From contig JBAZUC010000050.1 in NCBI GenBank assembly GCA_041661585.1, positions 1 through 5,516 on the forward strand: a stretch of 5,516 nucleotides of DNA, read 5' to 3'. The stretch comes from JAPLXD01 sp041661585 (GTDB lineage: Bacteria > Patescibacteriota > Minisyncoccia > Moranbacterales > UBA11712). A program made the translations under genes and the position numbers. The notes beneath the pieces are model-generated. The model saw only the letters and a program-made list of their open reading frames with translations. It did no database searches and was not told the DNA's origin. How positions within the stretch are numbered: the first letter of the stretch is position 1; each line of letters opens with the position of its first letter. Of this stretch, positions 1 to 4,681 are shown one piece after another.

Positions 1-118
1 GTTTATAATAACTCAAGAGTTAAAAACAGCTCAAAAGAAAGATATTCAAGCCCTTGGATTGATCCGCAGACAGTGAAGATACGATCTTCTAATGGGGCAA
101 AGGCCTTTGTTTTTATTT
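1..118 (+). other. Leader upstream of infA, possible tail of an unseen gene
   Basis: No gene can be named here. A frame open from base 2 to a TGA at 74-76 gives 24 codons ending in ALGLIRRQ, which could be the C-terminus of a gene starting outside the window; I do not recognise it. A second frame is open from base 1 to a TGA at 127-129, but it is serine-rich and overlaps infA, so it looks like a shadow. A perfect TATAAT at 4-9 could be a -10 box, with its -35 outside the window. There is a 6-bp hairpin GAAGAT-ACG-ATCTTC at 75-89 without a T-run, and a 12-bp palindrome CAAAGGCCTTTG at 98-109. In other bacteria secY, adk or map often precede infA; none can be confirmed from this fragment. Confidence 0.35.
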
Positions 119-337
119 ATGTCAAATGACAAGGAAATAATCAAGTTGGACGGAGTGGTAAAGGAAACCCTCCCAAGCACCACATTCAAGGTGGAACTTG
201 AGAATGGGCACGAAATTTTGGCGCATATTTCCGGCCGGATGAGAGTGAATTATATCCGCCTTCTGCCGGGAGACAAAGTAACCGTCGAAATGAGTCCTTA
301 TGACCTTACAAAAGGACGTATAGTAAAACGACTATGA
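119..337 (+). CDS. infA: Translation initiation factor IF-1
   Basis: IF-1 is a single OB-fold protein that binds the ribosomal A site of the 30S subunit and works with IF-2 and IF-3 during initiation. The 72-residue product has the usual length and the family's signatures: DGVVKETLPS (11-20), FKVELENGHEILAHISGRMR (23-42) and the NYIRLLPGD loop (44-52), ending in SPYDLTKGRIVKRL. An in-frame ATG at 92 would add nine hydrophobic residues (MGQRPLFLF) with no family counterpart, so I chose the ATG at 119, which reproduces the canonical length. Neither start has a convincing Shine-Dalgarno site; AAAGG at 99-103 is 15 nt from the chosen ATG and lies inside a palindrome. The stop overlaps the rpmJ start (ATGA, 334-337), implying coupled translation. 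Confidence 0.96.
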   Translation: MSNDKEIIKLDGVVKETLPSTTFKVELENGHEILAHISGRMRVNYIRLLPGDKVTVEMSPYDLTKGRIVKRL

Positions 338-447
338 AAGTACGAGCATCAGTCAAAAAAATTTGTATCAAGTGCAAAATTGTCCGGCGAAAAGGAAAGC
401 TTTTTGTGATCTGTACAAACCCGAAACATAAGCAAAGACAAGGATAA
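334..447 (+). CDS. rpmJ: 50S ribosomal protein bL36
   Basis: This 37-residue protein is bL36, the smallest large-subunit protein, which binds 23S rRNA through a zinc ribbon. It starts MKVRASVKKICIKCKIVRRK and ends CTNPKHKQRQG. The ligands C11, C14, C27 and H32 are all present, so this is the zinc-binding (C+) form rather than the zinc-independent paralogue that some bacteria express under zinc limitation. Length and sequence match the family end to end. It starts inside the infA stop (4-nt overlap) and stops 3 nt before rpsM. The infA-rpmJ-rpsM order is the classic arrangement at the end of the spc/alpha ribosomal cluster. It has no good Shine-Dalgarno site of its own, so translation probably depends on re-initiation after infA. 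Confidence 0.97.
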   Translation: MKVRASVKKICIKCKIVRRKGKLFVICTNPKHKQRQG

Positions 448-450
448 AAT

Positions 451-840
451 ATGGCCAGAATTGCCGGGGTAAATATACCCGATGACAAAAGAATAGTAAT
501 CGCTCTCACCTATATCTATGGCGTGGGGCTTTCAAGAAGCAAAGAAACGCTGGAGTCTTTGAAATTGAGCGAAGATATACGAACCAAGGATCTTGCCGAA
601 GCGGACGTGAACAAGCTCAAGGATTATATCGAAAAGAATTTCACGATCGAAGGAGAACTCAAGCATCAAAAGCAGATGAATATCCGGCGACTCAAAGACA
701 TTGGTTGCTATCGAGGTATTCGTCATACAAAGGGACTCACTGTTCGCGGCCAAAGAACGCGCACAAACACCCGAACTGTCCGCGGAAATGTGAGAAAAAC
801 AGCCGGAAGCGGAAGACGCAAAGCGGCAGAAAAGACATAA
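451..840 (+). CDS. rpsM: 30S ribosomal protein uS13
   Basis: uS13 sits in the head of the 30S subunit, contacts the large subunit through intersubunit bridges, and its basic tail reaches the P-site tRNA. The 129-residue product starts MARIAGVNIPDDKRIVIALT, followed by the GVGLSRS turn (24-30), the helix-two-turn-helix region, and the hallmark basic segment YRGIRHTKGLTVRGQRT (87-103) leading into a lysine/arginine tail ending KTAGSGRRKAAEKT. Length is normal. The start is well supported: AAGGA (440-444) lies 6 nt before the ATG. The gene is intact, but the last 14 codons recur in diverged form after the assembly gap (958-1003). Immediately after the stop a structured repeat begins instead of rpsK, which breaks the otherwise tight packing of the operon. 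Confidence 0.97.
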   Translation: MARIAGVNIPDDKRIVIALTYIYGVGLSRSKETLESLKLSEDIRTKDLAEADVNKLKDYIEKNFTIEGELKHQKQMNIRRLKDIGCYRGIRHTKGLTVRGQRTRTNTRTVRGNVRKTAGSGRRKAAEKT

Positions 841-846
841 TTTCTG

Positions 847-947
847 TGTCATCCTGAGTTTCCGACATCTTGTCGGAAGCGAAGGATCCCGTCGATAATT
901 CCTGCAATTCACGAGATCCTTCTCCCGTCTTTGCAGACGGGAATCAG
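847..947. repeat. Structured intergenic repeat, four-way-junction fold, truncated by the gap
   Basis: The stretch begins TGTCATCCTGAG and contains GAAGGATC, word pairs I recall from dispersed palindromic repeats in many bacterial genomes (from memory, not checked). It divides into helices that abut one another. Hairpin A (858-880) has an 8-bp perfect core TTCCGACA/TGTCGGAA at 860-867 and 871-878, extended by a T-G wobble and a G-C pair. Arm B pairs GAAGGATC (881-888) with GATCCTTC (915-922), plus CGT/ACG (890-892/911-913). Hairpin C is TCCCGTCT-TTGC-AGACGGGA (923-942). CTGA (854-857) can pair with TCAG (944-947) to close the junction. The rest of the outer arm would be GATGACA but falls in the N run. 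No coding frame is evident. It is probably a non-autonomous element; orientation is unknown. Confidence 0.75.
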
Positions 948-957
948 NNNNNNNNNN
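948..957. other. Assembly gap of 10 Ns
   Basis: Ten unknown bases join two contigs. Ten is a common placeholder length, so the true distance may be larger, zero or negative. The left side ends inside a repeat and the right side begins inside a second copy of the rpsM 3' end. Physical linkage of bases 1-947 to 958-5516 should therefore be treated as a scaffolding inference. Confidence 0.95.
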
Positions 958-1003
958 AAAAACAGCTGGAAGCGGCAGGAGAAAAGCCGCCGAGAAGACG
1001 TAG
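958..1003 (+). pseudogene. rpsM: 3' fragment of a second, diverged rpsM copy (or overlapping contig end)
   Basis: Read in the frame starting at 959, this encodes KTAGSGRRKAAEKT and a TAG stop, residue for residue the C-terminus of the complete uS13 at 451-840. At the DNA level it differs from bases 795-840 at 10 of 46 positions: eight of the 14 codons are synonymous variants and the stop is TAG instead of TAA. No difference changes an amino acid, the mark of purifying selection on a functional gene, so this is not a decayed tail. The 5' part is missing at the gap. It may be the end of a full rpsM from a related genome joined by the scaffolder, or of a true second rpsM hidden in a gap of unknown size. 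Its position 94 nt upstream of rpsK is where a normal operon would have the rpsM end. Confidence 0.85.
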
Positions 1004-1014
1004 CAATTAAGATC

Positions 1015-1084
1015 GGCTACGAATTACTAATCTCATACGAATATACAAATTCGTATATTAGTACCCGATTCGTATTTCGTAGCC
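1015..1084. repeat. Nested palindromic element upstream of rpsK
   Basis: This 70-nt stretch is a three-tier inverted repeat. The outer arms are GGCTACGAA (1015-1023) and TTCGTAGCC (1076-1084), 9 bp perfect. The middle arms are TACTAAT (1025-1031) and ATTAGTA (1057-1063), 7 bp. The inner arms are ATACGAAT (1035-1042) and ATTCGTAT (1049-1056), 8 bp, with a 6-nt loop ATACAA. Twelve unpaired bases on the right (1064-1075) contain another ATTCGTAT. The element is thus built from repeated TTCGTA and ATTAGTA words. It ends 13 nt before the rpsK ATG, and the AGGA ribosome-binding site (1085-1088) directly follows the last arm. There is no T-run, so it is not a standard terminator. It could be a dispersed repeat, an mRNA processing or stability hairpin, or a translational control element. 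Confidence 0.8.
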
Positions 1085-1097
1085 AGGATTAAGAAAT

Positions 1098-1622
1098 ATG
1101 ACTGACAACATTAAAAAAGTCGAGGAAAAATCGCAAAAGACTGACGAAAAATCAGAAAATATTATTGTTGATAAAAAAGAAGAAAAAGGCGAAGTTGCGG
1201 CTGAAAAAAAAACCGAATCGACAGACGAGGAAAAGGCGGCTGAAGTAAAGAAGAAAAAGAAGAAAATTCGCCGGCAAATTCTCAAAGGACAAGCGCATAT
1301 CCAGTGTACATACAACAACACCCTGGTCACTTTTTCCGATATGAGTGGAAAAGTTCTTGCCTGGTCAAGCGCCGGATCTTTGGGCTTCAAGGGAGCGAAA
1401 AAAGCCACTCCGTATGCCGCGACTCAAATTGTGAACGCTGCTTCGGAAAAGGTTTCCAAATACGGCTTGAGGGAGATCGATGTTTTCGTCAAGGGAGTCG
1501 GAAGCGGCCGCGAAGCGTCAATACGGGCTTTGGTAAACAATGATTTTGACATACAGATAATCAAGGACATTACGCCGGTTCCGCACAACGGATGCCGGCC
1601 GAAAAAGCCGCGAAGAGTATAA
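1098..1622 (+). CDS. rpsK: 30S ribosomal protein uS11 with charged N-terminal extension
   Basis: uS11 forms part of the platform of the 30S subunit, binding 16S rRNA near the mRNA exit channel. The core (about residues 55-174) carries the family signatures: GQAHIQCTYNNTLVTFSD (64-81), the SAGSLGFKGAKKATPYAA run (91-108), KGVGSGREASIRAL (132-145) and the invariant end PHNGCRPKKPRRV. At 174 residues it is about 45 longer than the E. coli protein. The excess is an N-terminal lysine/glutamate-rich, low-complexity segment (1-50) ending in KKKKKK (51-56). The extension cannot be trimmed: no ATG, GTG or TTG occurs in frame between the first codon and the conserved core. AGGA (1085-1088) lies 9 nt before the ATG. 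A run of nine As (1204-1212) falls in the extension. The stop is 4 nt before rpsD. Confidence 0.95.
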   Translation: MTDNIKKVEEKSQKTDEKSENIIVDKKEEKGEVAAEKKTESTDEEKAAEVKKKKKKIRRQILKGQAHIQCTYNNTLVTFSDMSGKVLAWSSAGSLGFKGAKKATPYAATQIVNAASEKVSKYGLREIDVFVKGVGSGREASIRALVNNDFDIQIIKDITPVPHNGCRPKKPRRV

Positions 1623-1626
1623 ACAT

Positions 1627-2268
1627 ATGACCAAAATATCCGCCAAATGCAAATTGTGCCGCCGTGCCGGTGAAAAACTCTTCCTGAAGGGCGATCGTTG
1701 CGGCACGCCCAAATGCGCGATGATTCGCAAACCAATGCCTCCTGGAATGCATACGACGACCAAAGGGCGGAGAGGCAACAAGAGCGAATACGGTCAGCAG
1801 CTTGCGATGAAGCAGCGTATAAAAAGAATTTATGCCGTTATGGAACGGCAGCTTCGAAAATATTTTCAGGAAGTGCAAAACAAGCAAGGCACTGTTGGCG
1901 ATCTTCTCATGCAGAAGCTCGAAATGCGTTTTGATAACGTGATATACCGCTCGGGTCTTGCTTCCAGCCGGCGCCAGGCCCGTCAATTGGCCAGGCACGG
2001 CTCTTTTGCGATAAATGGAAAGAATGTGAATATCCCTTCTCTTGAACTGAAAATCGGCGACAAGATAAATATCCGCGAAAACAAGCAAGGCAACGAATAT
2101 TTCAAGAAAATTTTGCCTATTATAAAAGAAAAAAAGGGAACCGGACAGCCAAATTGGATCGATATTGATCCAAAAGATGTGATTTTGGAAATAAAGGGAA
2201 AGCCGACCGTATCCGATCTGGGCAGCGGCATAGACGTTCAAATGGTAATCGAATTTTATTCGCGCTAA
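1627..2268 (+). CDS. rpsD: 30S ribosomal protein uS4, zinc-binding form
   Basis: uS4 is a primary 16S rRNA binder that nucleates assembly of the 30S body, and in E. coli it represses its own operon. The 213-residue product has an N-terminal zinc-binding set C8, C11, C25 and C30 (CKLC...CGTPKC), as in the Thermus protein, then the proline-rich turn RKPMPPG (34-40). The S4 RNA-binding domain follows (about 100-165): MRFDNVIYRSGLASSRRQAR (100-119), then LARHGSFAINGKNVNIPS. The end is QMVIEFYSR, the family's canonical C-terminus. Length is normal. The start has only a weak purine stretch (GAAGAG) upstream and lies 4 nt after rpsK, so coupling is likely. The rpsK-rpsD-rpoA order resembles the alpha operon of Proteobacteria rather than Bacillus, where rpsD is elsewhere. 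Whether S4 autoregulates here cannot be seen. Confidence 0.97.
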   Translation: MTKISAKCKLCRRAGEKLFLKGDRCGTPKCAMIRKPMPPGMHTTTKGRRGNKSEYGQQLAMKQRIKRIYAVMERQLRKYFQEVQNKQGTVGDLLMQKLEMRFDNVIYRSGLASSRRQARQLARHGSFAINGKNVNIPSLELKIGDKINIRENKQGNEYFKKILPIIKEKKGTGQPNWIDIDPKDVILEIKGKPTVSDLGSGIDVQMVIEFYSR

Positions 2269-2289
2269 ATAAATTTTTAATTTAAAAAA

Positions 2290-3279
2290 ATGCAAAAAAT
2301 AACGCTGTCTTCTCATCCTAAATATACTCAAATCGAAGAAAACATCGGAAAGATCGAAATTGACGGATGCTATCCCGGATATGGCACGACTTTGGGCAAT
2401 ACTCTTCGCCGGGTGCTTCTTTCTTCGCTTCCGGGCACGGCGGCGACTTCAGTGAAAGTCAAGGGTATTTCGCATGAATATTCGACCATTCCTGGTGTGC
2501 TGGAAGACGCGATTCAAATGATTCTCAATCTCAAAAAAATAAGATTTCATTCTCACAAAGACGAGCCGGTGAAGCTGACCCTCAAAGAAAAGGGGCTGAA
2601 AAAGATAACCGCCGGTGATATACAGTGCCCATCCGACGTGGAAGTGATCAACAAAGACGCGCTGATCGCCACCATCACGGACAAAAAAGGCGAGGTAGAG
2701 ATGGAAATCGAAGTTCAAAACGGACTTGGCTATGTTCCGGTGGAGCAGCAAATCAGAGAAACGAAAGAAATCGGCCTTATTGCGATTGATGCTGTGTTCA
2801 CACCTGTTCGAAGAGTGAACTATTCCGTTGAAAATACCCGTGTCGGAAAAAGAACCGATTTTGACAAGATCACTCTCGAAATCGAAACGGACGGTTCGAT
2901 CGATCCCAAAGAAGCCTACGAAAAGGCGGTCAAGCTCATCGTCGAACAATTTGAAAATATCAAAGATTTTGAAATCGAACAAAAAGAAGAAGTTCAGCCG
3001 GAAGTCGGGACAGATAAGGAAGACAAGAAAAAAGCGGACGAAGCCACCGAAGAGAAAAGAGAAGTCGCCAAAGAAGAATCATTGAATACGGGTATTGAAG
3101 CTCTTTCTCTCTCAACAAGAACTATGAACGTGCTTGAAAAAGGAAGATTGAAAACAGTTTCTGATCTGATCGCCCTTAGCGAAGAGCAAATGATGGAACT
3201 TGAGGGAATGGGCGGAAAAGGGATCAAAGAGATCAAAAAAGCGATTGGTAATTTCGGCCTGACATTGAAGGCTCAATAA
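2290..3279 (+). CDS. rpoA: DNA-directed RNA polymerase subunit alpha
   Basis: Alpha dimerises to scaffold assembly of the beta and beta' subunits, and its C-terminal domain binds promoter UP elements and activators. The 329-residue product has an N-terminal domain (about 1-230) with the dimerisation and beta-binding motif LGNTLRRVLLSSLPG (35-49), where R41 aligns with E. coli R45. VENTRVGKRTDFDKITLEIE and the following helix close that domain. The C-terminal domain (about 266-329) keeps R277, N280, G308 and K310, equivalent to the E. coli UP-element contacts R265, N268, G296 and K298, while C269 and S299 are replaced by V and G. The two domains are joined by a charged linker of about 30 residues (233-263), longer than in E. 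coli. The 21-nt upstream gap is pure A/T with no Shine-Dalgarno site. It stops 4 nt before rplQ. Confidence 0.97.
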   Translation: MQKITLSSHPKYTQIEENIGKIEIDGCYPGYGTTLGNTLRRVLLSSLPGTAATSVKVKGISHEYSTIPGVLEDAIQMILNLKKIRFHSHKDEPVKLTLKEKGLKKITAGDIQCPSDVEVINKDALIATITDKKGEVEMEIEVQNGLGYVPVEQQIRETKEIGLIAIDAVFTPVRRVNYSVENTRVGKRTDFDKITLEIETDGSIDPKEAYEKAVKLIVEQFENIKDFEIEQKEEVQPEVGTDKEDKKKADEATEEKREVAKEESLNTGIEALSLSTRTMNVLEKGRLKTVSDLIALSEEQMMELEGMGGKGIKEIKKAIGNFGLTLKAQ

Positions 3280-3283
3280 ACTC

Positions 3284-3670
3284 ATGAAGCACAAAAAAAG
3301 CGGTCGAAAATTCAGCCGGGAGAAAGATCAAAGGGAAGCTATGCTCAAGATCATGCTTGGCGATTTGCTTTTGAAAAAAAGAATCACAACTACGCTGGCC
3401 AAAGCGAAAGAGCTGAAGATGATCGCGGAAAAAATAATCGGCCGAACAAAAAAACCTGAATCTTTGCGGTATTTGAAATCAAAACTTCCTCGAAACATTG
3501 ATTTGAAAACCCTTCGCGGCATCGCTTTGATCGCGGCACCGAAGGAAAGCGGTTACTTGAGAGTCATCAAAAAAGGACGGCGTCTTTCGGACAGCGCGTC
3601 AATGGCTATCCTTGAAATTATTGACGAAGGCAAAAAAACTGATAAAGAACCCGATAAAGAAAAAGCATGA
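3284..3670 (+). CDS. rplQ: 50S ribosomal protein bL17
   Basis: bL17 is a large-subunit protein near the peptide exit tunnel. The 128-residue product begins with the family signature MKHKKSGRKFSREKDQREAM and continues with TTTLAKAKELKMIAEKII (35-52). It closes its fold with GYLRVIKKGRRLSDSASMA (90-108) and AILEIID, equivalent to the RILK...MAYIELVD end of other L17 proteins. The last about 14 residues (115-128, GKKTDKEPDKEKA) are a charged tail containing two DKE repeats. The start lies 4 nt after rpoA; GAAGG at 3267-3271 is 12 nt from the ATG, rather far. Its TGA overlaps the rplM ATG (ATGA, 3667-3670). rpoA followed by rplQ is one of the most conserved gene pairs in bacteria. Confidence 0.97.
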   Translation: MKHKKSGRKFSREKDQREAMLKIMLGDLLLKKRITTTLAKAKELKMIAEKIIGRTKKPESLRYLKSKLPRNIDLKTLRGIALIAAPKESGYLRVIKKGRRLSDSASMAILEIIDEGKKTDKEPDKEKA

Positions 3671-4110
3671 ACAAGAAACCAACATCAGTAGAAAAGTATT
3701 ATCTCTTCGATTGCGAGGACTTCATTCTGGGGCGCATGGCGGCCAAGATCGCTTTTGTTTTGCAAGGAAAAGATAAGCCGGATTTTGCGCCGAATGTCGA
3801 GGGCGCTGTCGGGATCATCGTGATAAACTCGGACAAGTTGAGAGTGAGCGGCCGCAAAAAGGACGAAAAAACGTACCACACCTATTCCGGCTATCCCGGG
3901 GGCATAACTTCCCGAAAGCTCAAGGATGTCATCGAGAGAGATTCCCGCCAAGCTATTTGGAACTCCGTTTATGGAATGCTGCCCAAAAACAAATTGAGAG
4001 ACCGTTTGATGAAAAAAATGCTTATTTGCAAAGACGAGAACCACGGCGTGGCAAACGGCCAGATCGAGAAGGTTCTTCCCGCGTCAACTGTTGATAAACA
4101 AAATAACTAG
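3667..4110 (+). CDS. rplM: 50S ribosomal protein uL13
   Basis: uL13 binds 23S rRNA early in large-subunit assembly. The 147-residue product has the expected order of motifs: YYLFDCEDFILGRMAAKIA (11-29), corresponding to WYVVDA..LGRLAT; LQGKDKPDFAPNVEGA (32-47); the VINSDKLRVSGRKKDEKTYH strand and loop (52-71); SGYPGGI (74-80); and the signature VYGMLPKNKLRDRLMKKM (101-118). Length is typical. It begins inside the rplQ stop codon and has no Shine-Dalgarno site of its own, so translation is probably coupled to rplQ. It lies directly before rpsI, the conserved L13-S9 pair, with no truA or transporter genes between rplQ and rplM as are found in Bacillus. Confidence 0.96.
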   Translation: MNKKPTSVEKYYLFDCEDFILGRMAAKIAFVLQGKDKPDFAPNVEGAVGIIVINSDKLRVSGRKKDEKTYHTYSGYPGGITSRKLKDVIERDSRQAIWNSVYGMLPKNKLRDRLMKKMLICKDENHGVANGQIEKVLPASTVDKQNN

Positions 4111-4122
4111 ATATCTTATCTT

Positions 4123-4584
4123 ATGCCTGTCAAAAAATCCGTGAAAAAAGAAGAAAAGAAAGCGCCGGAAAAGACCAAATCGGCCGAAAAGTATTTTCGG
4201 GGCATAGGCCGGCGAAAACTTTCCATTGCGGGGGCAAAACTGTTTCTTGCTTCAGCGAATGAAACAAATCAGGAATTTTTGATCAACAAGAAAAATTACA
4301 AAGAATATTTTCCTCTGGCCGAGCTTCAGGATATCGTTTCTGCGCCTCTCAAGGCTGTTGCCGTGAAAATATCAAGAATAACCATTGCAGTGAGAGGCGG
4401 GGGCATGAGAGGGCAAGCTGAGGCTTCCAGATTGGGTATTGCCAGGGCTTTAGTGCTGATTGATGAGGCGTTCAAAAAACCTTTGCGAGATCTTGGGTAT
4501 CTCACTCGTGATGCCCGGATCGTGGAAAGGAAAAAAGCCGGACTCAAAAAAGCCCGCCGAGCCCCGCAATTCTCGAAGCGCTAG
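4123..4584 (+). CDS. rpsI: 30S ribosomal protein uS9 with charged N-terminal extension
   Basis: uS9 lies in the 30S head, and its C-terminal SKR tail contacts the P-site tRNA. The 153-residue product carries FRGIGRRKLSIAGAKLFL (25-42), the glycine loop VRGGGMRGQAEASRLGIARA (90-109), YLTRDARIVERKKAGLKKAR (126-145) and the canonical terminus RRAPQFSKR. The first about 22 residues are a lysine/glutamate-rich extension (MPVKKSVKKEEKKAPEKTKS), making it about 20 residues longer than the E. coli protein. The 12-nt spacer after rplM (ATATCTTATCTT) has no Shine-Dalgarno site, so this start must rely on coupling or low structure. No terminator hairpin follows the gene; a new promoter begins 23 nt after its stop, so read-through into the next gene is possible. 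Confidence 0.96.
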   Translation: MPVKKSVKKEEKKAPEKTKSAEKYFRGIGRRKLSIAGAKLFLASANETNQEFLINKKNYKEYFPLAELQDIVSAPLKAVAVKISRITIAVRGGGMRGQAEASRLGIARALVLIDEAFKKPLRDLGYLTRDARIVERKKAGLKKARRAPQFSKR

Positions 4585-4607
4585 TATTTCTCAAAACGAT
4601 AGAAAAT

Positions 4608-4635
4608 TTGACATAGCCAAAACAATTGATATTAT
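4608..4635 (+). promoter_or_regulatory. Sigma70-type promoter for the membrane-protein gene
   Basis: A perfect -35 hexamer TTGACA (4608-4613) is followed after 16 nt by TATTAT (4630-4635), five of six matches to the -10 consensus. The bases just upstream (4591-4606) are A-rich, as in an UP element. Transcription would start near 4642, leaving a leader of about 40 nt before the GTG start at 4682. It is the best promoter match in the window and gives the last complete gene a transcript independent of the ribosomal operon. Confidence 0.75.
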
Positions 4636-4666
4636 AGTTTAAAGAACATTAATAACTTAACTAGAA

Positions 4667-4675
4667 AGGAAGGTG
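4667..4675 (+). promoter_or_regulatory. Strong ribosome-binding site fixing the GTG start at 4682
   Basis: AGGAAGGTG is the anti-Shine-Dalgarno complement AGGAGGTG with one extra A. The AGGAAGG core ends 8 nt before GTG 4682. A GTG at 4673 lies inside this site and so is not a credible start. A second candidate site, GGAGG at 4734-4738, is 6 nt before an in-frame ATG at 4745. Confidence 0.7.
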
Positions 4676-4681
4676 TATTTA

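Noticed and set aside
4..9. TATAAT as a promoter for the infA operon
   Set aside because: The -35 region is outside the window, so it cannot be judged; the bases may also be coding for an upstream gene.
92..118. Upstream ATG adding MGQRPLFLF to IF-1
   Set aside because: It would make IF-1 nine residues longer than the family with no Shine-Dalgarno site; the ATG at 119 gives the canonical 72 residues.
1..129. Open frame from base 1 ending inside infA (ends FVFIYVK)
   Set aside because: No start is visible, it is serine-rich with no recognisable motif, and it overlaps infA; the frame ending at 76 is an equally unproven alternative.
854..947. tRNA-like gene suggested by the cloverleaf shape
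   Set aside because: It has no T-arm TTC motif, no anticodon arm of proper size and no 7-bp acceptor stem; the sequence matches dispersed-repeat words instead.
1015..1084. Terminator between rpsM and rpsK
   Set aside because: The stem is A/T-rich inside and is not followed by a T-run, and termination here would silence rpoA and six essential genes without a visible replacement promoter.
847..1084. CRISPR array
   Set aside because: The repeats are inverted and of unequal length with no regular direct-repeat/spacer pattern, and no cas gene is present.
1570..2331. Long minus-strand open frame of 253 codons
   Set aside because: It lies antisense to rpsD, which is fully supported by family motifs; it has no motif of its own and is a composition shadow.
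4585..4607. Terminator after rpsI
   Set aside because: No hairpin or T-run is present in the 23 nt before the next promoter.
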